21,608 nucleotides of DNA from Lachnospiraceae bacterium (GTDB lineage: Bacteria > Bacillota > Clostridia > Lachnospirales > Lachnospiraceae): the NCBI GenBank assembly GCA_900772685.1, contig CAAGRP010000457.1, positions 1-21,608 of the forward strand. Reading direction: 5' to 3'. Of the stretch, positions 1 through 6,202 are shown piece after piece. A program made the translations under genes and the position numbers. The notes beneath the pieces are model-generated. The model ran no database searches. It was given only the letters and a program-made list of their open reading frames with translations, and was not told the DNA's origin. The number at the start of each line of letters is the position of its first letter. Position 1 is the stretch's first letter.

Positions 1-89
1 AATCCTCTTGCTCCGATTATCTTCATTGTCTCCACGCGGATCTGTGCTGCAAGAACCTCAAGCTCATGCATTTTTTTCTGCTTGTCCAT
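1..89 (-). CDS. Transketolase N-terminal subunit, partial (cut by window edge)
   Basis: Only the first 29 codons are visible; the gene runs off the left edge. The protein begins MDKQKKMHELEVLAAQIRVE and continues TMKIIGARG. This matches the opening helix of the thiamine-diphosphate half of split transketolases (family pattern: ELE..A..IR.ET...I..RGFGH.GG). The ATG at 89 follows a strong GGAGGG ribosome binding site at about 92-97. It lies 43 bp after the iolH-like gene on the same strand, so it is probably the last visible gene of the iolD transcript. Anaerobes often split transketolase into two adjacent genes, so a C-terminal partner is expected just outside the window. A sugar-phosphate or deoxyketose substrate linked to inositol breakdown is possible but not shown. 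The family call rests on a short stretch and could be wrong. Confidence 0.65.
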   Translation of the reverse strand, partial: MDKQKKMHELEVLAAQIRVETMKIIGARG

Positions 90-132
90 TTTTCCCTCCA
101 TAGATTACAACTATCTTTTATATCTGTCGGAA

Positions 133-1053
133 TTATTTTCCGAGAAGTTCTCTTTCAATTATCTCTCTTGCTTCAGGAGCCTGTTTTTCCATCTTCTCCG
201 GGAATCCGAAATAGGAAACGCAAGCGATGTTGTCGCCGCCGACCTTCGGTGCATCTGCCTTAAGCTGTCTGTTTGCAAAGTCCATCTTACGAAGTGTCTC
301 GAAGATTCCCGCAAAATCAACTTCTCCCTCGCCCATAGCGGTATGCTGATGTATCGTAACATCTGCACGACCTCTCTGATTGAGCCACGGCGGATTTAAA
401 ATGTAACGGCAGTCCTTTGTCTGATTGAAGGTATCTGCAAAAAGAACATGTGTAAGCTCATCTCCCGCATACTCAAGCATATGGCGTACATCGCCCTTGC
501 CCTGATCATAGAAGAATCCGTGAGATGCCGAATAAACATATCCGAGGTTCTTTGATCTGAAGGATTTAACGATGTCGCAGGCCTCATCATTGAGCTCAAC
601 GAAATCATACGGATGAGACTGAACCTCTACACGTATGCCTGATCTCTCAATAATAGGAAGAAGCTCTTCCATTGATTTGAAAAACATTCCGTTGCAGATC
701 TCCTGCTGATTAGGATCTCCTGAAAATTCGGTATTGATAACCGGAACTTCCATATCCTGTGCTATTTCGATGATCCTCTTCCAGTTTGCTACTGCGTGCT
801 GTCTCTGCTCTTCTGTAGGGCCTGACCATCTGTAAACTACAATGAATGAAGAGATGCCAACACCTGTATCCTTAAGTGCCTGACGATACTCGTTTTCACA
901 CTCCTTGGAAAACAGCGGATGTTTATAAAACGGATTGATACGAGGATGCGGAGATTGCTCTATCCATTTATATCCCCAATCTGCCACCTTATAAACCATG
1001 TCTTTGATACTCATTTGTTTTGCGAGAACGTCTACATCAAATGCGATCTTCAT
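133..1053 (-). CDS. iolH: IolH-like sugar-phosphate isomerase/epimerase-type TIM barrel protein
   Basis: A 306-residue TIM-barrel protein of the AP-endonuclease-2 / xylose-isomerase-like superfamily. It opens MKIAFDVDV and carries the segments EQSPHPRINPFYKHP, VVYRWSGP, INTEFSGDPNQ, VEVQSHPYDF and HQHTAMGEGEVDF, which I recognise as the IolH type found in many iol operons. The His, Glu and Asp residues in these loops are where the superfamily binds a divalent metal. IolH is a conserved iol-operon protein whose reaction is not firmly established. The start is the second ATG of ATG-TTA-ATG: GGAGG at 1062-1066 is 8 nt from the ATG at 1053 but only 2 nt from the first. A short insertion before the HQH motif (LNQRGRADVT) is longer than I recall for the family. 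It is not IolE, which has a different N-terminus. Neighbours are the OYE gene upstream (76-nt gap) and transketolase downstream. Confidence 0.72.
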   Translation of the reverse strand: MKIAFDVDVLAKQMSIKDMVYKVADWGYKWIEQSPHPRINPFYKHPLFSKECENEYRQALKDTGVGISSFIVVYRWSGPTEEQRQHAVANWKRIIEIAQDMEVPVINTEFSGDPNQQEICNGMFFKSMEELLPIIERSGIRVEVQSHPYDFVELNDEACDIVKSFRSKNLGYVYSASHGFFYDQGKGDVRHMLEYAGDELTHVLFADTFNQTKDCRYILNPPWLNQRGRADVTIHQHTAMGEGEVDFAGIFETLRKMDFANRQLKADAPKVGGDNIACVSYFGFPEKMEKQAPEAREIIERELLGK

Positions 1054-1129
1054 TAACATTTCCTCCCATAGATTAATTTTTTTTGATAAGTTTATGGTGT
1101 GAATTAATAAGTAATTAATAGGTAACTGA

Positions 1130-2200
1130 TCAATTGTTTTTTGCAGCCTTTCTTGCCGCTATTATCCTTGCCGCACATTTGCTTCCGGTGCCGTCATCCA
1201 TCCATTTACATACTTTACAGTCGATGCAGTAATCCGGCTCTATACCGTTTTTTACTTTATTGCACCAGTTTGGATCGGCAAGCTGCTGCCTTCCGAGTGC
1301 GGCTATATCGGCATATCCTTTCTCAAGGACATCCCTGACCTGTCCGGCCCTTTTCAGACCTCCGACGCAGATGACCGGAATATTTACGAATGGCTTTACT
1401 CTTGAAGCCATATACACCGTATATTCGAATTTAAAATCATCCGGTTTCTTTTCAAGAGGCTGCGGTGAATGTAAAAGCTCAGCCTTTGCTTCATGCTTTG
1501 AAAGCGATGCGGCACCGTCTGACCATGCGCCTCTTGATATATGTATAAGATCAGCTCCGGCCTCTTCACAGGCCTTCGCAGTCTCTATAAGCGCCTCCAT
1601 ATCATGATTTCCCATCCTGACATCAACGATGAAATCCTGCCCGCATTTTTCCTTTATTTCCCTTATCATACCGGCAATGACCTTGTTTCCATCCTTATAT
1701 TCATCTTCTCTGTTATTGAGCTCTATAACCTGATTGAGATAAAATCCGTGTGCTGCATGAAGCTCAACTCCGTCAAAACCCGCTTTTTTGCAGTTTAGTG
1801 CAGAAACAATAAAATTATCTCTTATCTTCTTGAATTCGTCTGCCGGCATTTCCTTAAGCGTCATATAAGGCATGAGCTCAAGTCCTGTATTTGTCAGCTG
1901 TGCAAGTGCCACTGTATTGTTCTGTCTGCATACCTTTGAAAGCTTTGTTAACCCTTTAATAAACCTCTCATCATAAGCACTTATCATCGCTCTTTTTTCA
2001 TGCACCGGCCATGTTGTGACCGACTCTACGATAATAAGCCCGGCGCCGCCGTCGGAAAGCCTGCTGTAATGCTCAAGATGAGGCTCCTGTACCTCGTCCG
2101 TCCCGTCATCCGGGAGTCCGAATACAACAAGCGGAGGGACCGCTATACGGTTTTTCAGTACTTTATTACCGATCGATATCGTTTCAAATATCCTGTTCAT
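1130..2200 (-). CDS. NADH:flavin oxidoreductase, Old Yellow Enzyme family, with C-terminal Cys cluster
   Basis: A 356-residue single-domain FMN TIM barrel of the OYE / 2,4-dienoyl-CoA reductase-type family. Visible hallmarks are the HAAHGFYLNQ segment (H148 and H151, substrate/flavin site), the following NNREDEY, and the phosphate-binding VGGLKRAG...ALGRQQLADP near the C-terminus. Four cysteines at 325, 328, 331 and 342 (CxxCxxC-x10-C) resemble the 4Fe-4S site of 2,4-dienoyl-CoA reductases, but the NAD(P)H-binding domain that normally follows it is missing. The usual QLxHxGR motif reads QLTNTGL, so the active-site surroundings differ from classical members. The ATG has AGAGG 5 nt upstream. 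It lies between the ABC binding-protein gene and iolH on one strand, which suggests a role in processing an inositol derivative. The substrate is unknown, and a general ene-reductase role is equally possible. Confidence 0.85.
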   Translation of the reverse strand: MNRIFETISIGNKVLKNRIAVPPLVVFGLPDDGTDEVQEPHLEHYSRLSDGGAGLIIVESVTTWPVHEKRAMISAYDERFIKGLTKLSKVCRQNNTVALAQLTNTGLELMPYMTLKEMPADEFKKIRDNFIVSALNCKKAGFDGVELHAAHGFYLNQVIELNNREDEYKDGNKVIAGMIREIKEKCGQDFIVDVRMGNHDMEALIETAKACEEAGADLIHISRGAWSDGAASLSKHEAKAELLHSPQPLEKKPDDFKFEYTVYMASRVKPFVNIPVICVGGLKRAGQVRDVLEKGYADIAALGRQQLADPNWCNKVKNGIEPDYCIDCKVCKWMDDGTGSKCAARIIAARKAAKNN

Positions 2201-2340
2201 ACGATCCTCTTTTTCAAAATCTCATGTTTCCGGTAAAACCGACATCTGTTATTTAACAGCTTCTGCTTATGCTGCCCGTTTTACCGTCGGAAGTATCTTC
2301 CGTCATTTTTGACACATTAATAACAATCTTCTTCTTACTA

Positions 2341-2369
2341 AGATAGGGCAACCAACGGTCGCCCTATCT
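2341..2369 (-). other. Intercistronic RNA stem-loop after the binding-protein gene
   Basis: On the minus-strand RNA, AGAUAGGGCGACC pairs with GGUUGCCCUAUCU around a GUU loop. All 13 positions pair, one as G-U. TTAC before and GTAA after could extend the helix across a small bulge. No U-tract follows (the next bases are TAGTAAGAAGAAG), so this is unlikely to be an ordinary intrinsic terminator. It begins about 32 nt past the binding-protein stop and ends 140 nt before the OYE start. That position fits a 3' stabiliser or partial attenuator that keeps binding-protein mRNA abundant relative to downstream genes. The 2201-2401 gap holds no other gene I can support. Confidence 0.7.
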
Positions 2370-2401
2370 GTAATTTATATCTTATAAATCTTCTTTATGG
2401 A

Positions 2402-3442
2402 TTATTTAAGAAAATCAGCTACGTTGTCCTTTGTAACCCAAACGTTCTCTACAAGATACTCATCATATGATGTAACTTTTCCTTCAAGGCAGTCAACTGC
2501 AAGCTGTACTGCAAGGTATCCCTGCTGTACTGCATCCTGTGAAACAGTACCTGTCTGAAGTCCGCTTTCGATAGCCTCAAGTCCGTCATCAGATGCATCA
2601 ACACCCGTGATGATAACTCCGCTTCCCTCGCCAAGAGCGTTAGCGGCACCAACTGCCATACCGTCGTTCTCGCAAACGATAGCGTCAAGATCATAATTTG
2701 ATCCCCAGCTCTCTACTGTTTCCATAGCCTTTGTTGTATCCCAATCTGCAGCTGCCTCAACAACAACCTTTACATCAGGATAGTTCTTAAGTGCGTTCAT
2801 ATATCCGTCATAACGAAGAAGTCCGGATGCATCTCCATCAGGTCCTGTAAGGATAGCGATCTGTCCTTTTCCGCCAAGCATCTCGCAAACTTCTGTCATC
2901 TCTGTCTCGCCTGCTTCTGTGTTAGATGCTCCTGCATATCCGTTGATGAGGTCTTCTGCTCCCTCGATCTTTGATACGTAGTTGATGCAAACGATACCTG
3001 CATCCATTACCTTCTTAGCTACATCTGAAAGTCCTGCAGGATCAACCGGCTCGAAGATGATAGCGTCATATCCGTCAGAGATGCACTGCTCGATATCAGA
3101 GATCTGCTGTGCAACGTCCTGGTTAGCATCGAAATGCTGAACTGTAACACCAAGCTCCTCAGCAGCTTTATCAGCACCCTCTGTTACAGAGTTCTGGAAA
3201 GCGTTTGTCATATGCTGATGTGAGATAGCGATCTTGTACTCTTTGTCAGCTTTTTCAGCAGATGCACTGCTTGTTGATGCTGCGCTTGATGAGCTTGAAG
3301 CTGCCTCACTGCTTGTTGATGCTGCACTTGTTGATGCTGCACTGCTTGTCGAGCTGGATGAGTTTCCGCATCCTGCAAACATAGCTACAGCCATAGCTGA
3401 AGCTGCTGACAGAGCAATAATTTTTTTCATTCCTTTTTTCAT
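2402..3442 (-). CDS. Sugar ABC transporter substrate-binding lipoprotein (CUT2, RbsB-like), probable inositol binding protein
   Basis: A 346-residue type I periplasmic-binding-protein-fold lipoprotein. A Lys-rich start (MKKGMKKII), a hydrophobic segment and the lipobox FAGC mark lipid anchoring on the outer face of the membrane. A Ser/Ala/Thr linker of about 40 residues follows, then the RbsB-like domain (YKIAISHQHMTNAF, FEPVDPAGL, CENDGMAVGAA, GVDASDDGLEAIESG). It should capture the ligand and deliver it to the adjacent permease. Inositol is inferred from the iolD and iolB context; other pentose, hexose or cyclitol ligands are not excluded. The start is the ATG at 3442, because the upstream in-frame ATG at 3457 overlaps the ribosome binding site itself (GGAGG at 3451-3455, 8 nt before 3442). 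The gene is third in the ATPase-permease-binding protein order and is followed by a strong stem-loop. Confidence 0.9.
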   Translation of the reverse strand: MKKGMKKIIALSAASAMAVAMFAGCGNSSSSTSSAASTSAASTSSEAASSSSSAASTSSASAEKADKEYKIAISHQHMTNAFQNSVTEGADKAAEELGVTVQHFDANQDVAQQISDIEQCISDGYDAIIFEPVDPAGLSDVAKKVMDAGIVCINYVSKIEGAEDLINGYAGASNTEAGETEMTEVCEMLGGKGQIAILTGPDGDASGLLRYDGYMNALKNYPDVKVVVEAAADWDTTKAMETVESWGSNYDLDAIVCENDGMAVGAANALGEGSGVIITGVDASDDGLEAIESGLQTGTVSQDAVQQGYLAVQLAVDCLEGKVTSYDEYLVENVWVTKDNVADFLK

Positions 3443-3496
3443 TGTTTTTTCCTCCATTTATTTTAACTATAAATTAGTTAACAAAATAATTACGAA

Positions 3497-4429
3497 TCAG
3501 TTCTTTCTTTCCTTTGTCTTGATATCGATAAGAACTGCGATAACGATTATAGCGCCTTTAACGACTTTCTGCCAACTGGAATCCACACCCATTCCGTTAA
3601 GTCCGTTTGTGATTACCGTTATAAGGAAGGCGCCTACTACAACACCCCATGATTTACCGATACCACCGCTCATGGATACACCACCGATAACGCATGATGT
3701 GATCGCATCCATTTCATAACCATCGGCTGCTGTAGGCTGACCGACTGTTGTACGTGATGTAAGAAGGAATCCGCAGAATCCTGCAAGTACACCCATGATG
3801 GTAAATACAGCTATCTTGATGAAGGTCGTATTGATACCTGCAACTCTTGCTGCCTGGATATTGCCACCGCATGCATATACACGACGTCCGAAGACTGTCT
3901 TTGAAAGTATAAATGAGCAAACGATGATAACTACTATAAAGATAATAGCAAGTGAATAATCACCTGAAGTAATAGACTTAAATTCAGCACATAAGCCTGT
4001 AACTGTCTTTCCCTTTGATACAACAAGCGCAAGACCTCTTGCTGCCTGCATAGTACCGAGTGTCATGATGAACGGCGGGATATTTCCCTTTGCAATACCG
4101 ATACCGTTTACGATACCTACTGCAAATCCACCTGCAAGTGCTGCGATAAGCGGAACGATTATAGGATACTGTCCGTTTCCTAAGATGGCTGCAAGGATTC
4201 CCGTGAAGGCCATAGTTGAGCCGACCGACATATCAAATCCACCGCTTATGATTACAAACATCATACCGAACGAAGCGATACCGATTATAGATGTCTGTTT
4301 AAGTATTACCTTAAGGTTATCTACTGCTATAAATTTCGGATTCATGGCTGCAAAAATGATTACAACCGCTACGAATATAACTATGATAAAGTACCGGCTC
4401 ATTATCGAGCCAAATGATTTCTTCTGCAT
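3497..4429 (-). CDS. Sugar ABC transporter permease (CUT2, RbsC-like)
   Basis: A 310-residue polytopic membrane protein with about eight to ten hydrophobic segments, typical of RbsC/XylH/AraH permeases. Recognisable signatures are NLKVILKQTSIIGIASFGMMFVII near the first helices, GGFDMSVGS, and the late cytoplasmic loop AITSCVIGGVSMSGGIGK that contacts the ATPase. It forms the membrane channel of the importer, probably as a homodimer. The start is the ATG at 4429, with AGAGGGG about 10 nt upstream. A longer reading from 4474 would overlap the ATPase gene and has no better ribosome site. It begins 22 nt after the ATPase stop, so the two are cotranscribed. The substrate assignment to inositol rests only on context. 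Confidence 0.92.
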   Translation of the reverse strand: MQKKSFGSIMSRYFIIVIFVAVVIIFAAMNPKFIAVDNLKVILKQTSIIGIASFGMMFVIISGGFDMSVGSTMAFTGILAAILGNGQYPIIVPLIAALAGGFAVGIVNGIGIAKGNIPPFIMTLGTMQAARGLALVVSKGKTVTGLCAEFKSITSGDYSLAIIFIVVIIVCSFILSKTVFGRRVYACGGNIQAARVAGINTTFIKIAVFTIMGVLAGFCGFLLTSRTTVGQPTAADGYEMDAITSCVIGGVSMSGGIGKSWGVVVGAFLITVITNGLNGMGVDSSWQKVVKGAIIVIAVLIDIKTKERKN

Positions 4430-4451
4430 AATATGTATACCCCTCTGTTGT

Positions 4452-5945
4452 TTAAACTGCAATCTTAGATGCAAGTTCCATTATCTTTTCCTGAGAGAAT
4501 TCATCTCTTTGCAGCTCTCCGGAAAGTGTTCCTTCTGCCATTACACCTATTCTGTCACATACACCCATAAGCTCCGGGATCTCTCCGGAGATCATGATAA
4601 CCGCTTTCCCCTGCTGGACAAGCTCGCCCATAAGGATATATATATCACGTTTTGCTCCTACGTCGATACCACGTGTAGGCTCATCCATAATGATAATATC
4701 CGGTTCATTTAACAGCCATTTTGCAATAACAACCTTCTGCTGATTACCACCGGAAAGGTTTCCGACGATCTCATTCCCCGAAGGAGTCTTGATCTTAAGC
4801 TTCTTAATATATTCGTTTGATGCCTTTATAGCCTTTCCTCTGCTGTAAAGTCCGTTTGTAAGCATCTTTTTGATAGCTACCATTGAAATATTTTCTCCAA
4901 CGGAGCCTACGAGGTTAAGTCCGGTAACCTTTCTGTCCTCGGTTACAAGAGCAACACCTTCTTTTATGATATCCGAAGGCTGTTTAACAACAACTTTCTT
5001 TCCTTTGACATAAACCTCTCCGCTGTCCATCTTTCTGACTCCGAAGATACTTTCAACGAGCTCGCTTCGTCCCGCACCTACAAGACCTGCGATACCGAAT
5101 ATCTCTCCGGCTCTTACGGAAATGCTTACGTCCTTAACCTTTTTGTTAAGTTTTATATGTTTAGCTTCAAAGACAATGTCACCGATCTTTGCTTCAAGTT
5201 TCGGGAACTGGTCTGTTATCTCACGACCTACCATCATCTTTATAAGTTCGTTTTCGGTAAGATCCTTAGCGGCTCCCATTCCGATGAACTGACCGTCACG
5301 GAACACGCTAATCGTGTCACATATACGGAATATCTCATCCATACGATGTGAAATGTAGATTATTGCAACCCCCTGGCTCTTGAGCTTGTTTATATGCTCA
5401 AAAAGAGTCTCTACCTCACGCTCTGTTATAGCGGCTGTAGGCTCATCCATTACAATAACTTTTGCATTGACAGATACTGCCTTAATGATCTCGATAAGCT
5501 GGCACTGTGCAACTGTAAGATGTCTAAGGGTTTCATTAGGTGAAATATGAAGTCCGTATTCATCTATCAGCTTCTTTGCTTCTTTTGCCATGGCTCTTTT
5601 ATCTACAAGACCATGCTTTTTGATTTCCCTGCCTACGAAAATATTTTCGTAAACCGGAAGATCGAGGATCGGGTTGAGCTCCTGGTGGATCATCGCTACA
5701 CCGCGCTCCATTGCCTCTTTTGGGTTTGAAACCACATATGGTTTTCCGTCGAATAATATCTCTCCTTCCGGATCCTTGGTATAGATTCCCATAAGGATCT
5801 TCATCAGAGTGGATTTTCCGGCACCGTTCTCGCCCATGAGTGCGTGCACTTCACCCGGTTTGACTTTCAGCTGGACATTGTCAAGCGCTTTAACGCCGGG
5901 GAATGTTTTGCTTATATTCTTCATTTCAAGAATATACTCTGACAT
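4452..5945 (-). CDS. Sugar ABC transporter ATP-binding protein (CUT2, RbsA/MglA-like, two nucleotide-binding domains)
   Basis: A 497-residue tandem ABC ATPase. Domain 1 has Walker A GENGAGKST, a Q-loop (IHQELN), a degenerate signature (LTVAQCQL) and Walker B VMDEPTAAIT. Domain 2 has a degenerate Walker A (GLVGAGRSEL) but a canonical signature LSGGNQQK and Walker B DEPTRGIDVGAK. This asymmetry is normal for the RbsA/MglA/XylG family. It energises uptake with the adjacent permease and binding protein. The chosen start at 5945 has AGGAGA 7-8 nt upstream; the upstream in-frame ATG at 5963 overlaps that site. It follows iolD after a 257-nt spacer containing a long UUCG-loop hairpin. A weak TTGACT at 6043-6048 could mark an internal promoter, but its -10 partner is poor. 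Confidence 0.93.
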   Translation of the reverse strand: MSEYILEMKNISKTFPGVKALDNVQLKVKPGEVHALMGENGAGKSTLMKILMGIYTKDPEGEILFDGKPYVVSNPKEAMERGVAMIHQELNPILDLPVYENIFVGREIKKHGLVDKRAMAKEAKKLIDEYGLHISPNETLRHLTVAQCQLIEIIKAVSVNAKVIVMDEPTAAITEREVETLFEHINKLKSQGVAIIYISHRMDEIFRICDTISVFRDGQFIGMGAAKDLTENELIKMMVGREITDQFPKLEAKIGDIVFEAKHIKLNKKVKDVSISVRAGEIFGIAGLVGAGRSELVESIFGVRKMDSGEVYVKGKKVVVKQPSDIIKEGVALVTEDRKVTGLNLVGSVGENISMVAIKKMLTNGLYSRGKAIKASNEYIKKLKIKTPSGNEIVGNLSGGNQQKVVIAKWLLNEPDIIIMDEPTRGIDVGAKRDIYILMGELVQQGKAVIMISGEIPELMGVCDRIGVMAEGTLSGELQRDEFSQEKIMELASKIAV

Positions 5946-6120
5946 TAAATCTTCTCCTTTCAAAATTGTTGCTTTATATAACTACCGTTTCCGGCAAATT
6001 ATCCATTTATATTTCCTTTTAAAATCCTATTTTTAAAGATTTAGTCAAAGTTTTGTCAGATCCTGTCTTGGCTCAGATCTTAATATGTCTATTTTTTAAC
6101 CAACCCCATTACGTGCTCAT

Positions 6121-6152
6121 AACCATATAGCTGCCGAAGCAGCCATATGGTT
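6121..6152 (-). other. 14-bp stem-loop with UUCG tetraloop between iolD and the ABC importer genes
   Basis: On the minus-strand RNA, AACCAUAUGGCUGC pairs fully with GCAGCUAUAUGGUU (one G-U pair) and closes on UUCG as C(UUCG)G, one of the most stable tetraloops known. No U-tract follows; the next bases are ATGAGCACGTAATGG. It begins 50 nt past the iolD stop and lies about 175 nt before the ATPase ATG. The G-U pair and the polarity of the loop show that it is built for minus-strand RNA. It probably stabilises or processes the iolD 3' end, or partly blocks readthrough. Apart from this hairpin and a possible weak promoter near 6043, the 5946-6202 spacer holds nothing I can name. Confidence 0.8.
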
Positions 6153-6202
6153 AATCCGCGGGTATATAGCAATTAATTTGTACTGTATTAACAGATTTTT
6201 AA

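Noticed and set aside
133..1053. Reading the TIM-barrel gene as IolE (inosose dehydratase)
   Set aside because: The N-terminus MKIAFDVDV and the EQSPHPRINPFYKHP segment are IolH-type; IolE begins differently and lacks these segments.
4065..4712. 215-codon plus-strand open frame opposite the permease and ATPase genes
   Set aside because: It is antisense to two confidently assigned ABC transporter genes, matches no family I recognise, and lacks a ribosome site.
6043..6048. Internal promoter for the importer genes (TTGACT)
   Set aside because: The sequence 17-18 nt downstream (ATTTTA/TTTTAA) is a poor -10 in an A/T-rich region, so it is not listed as a feature.
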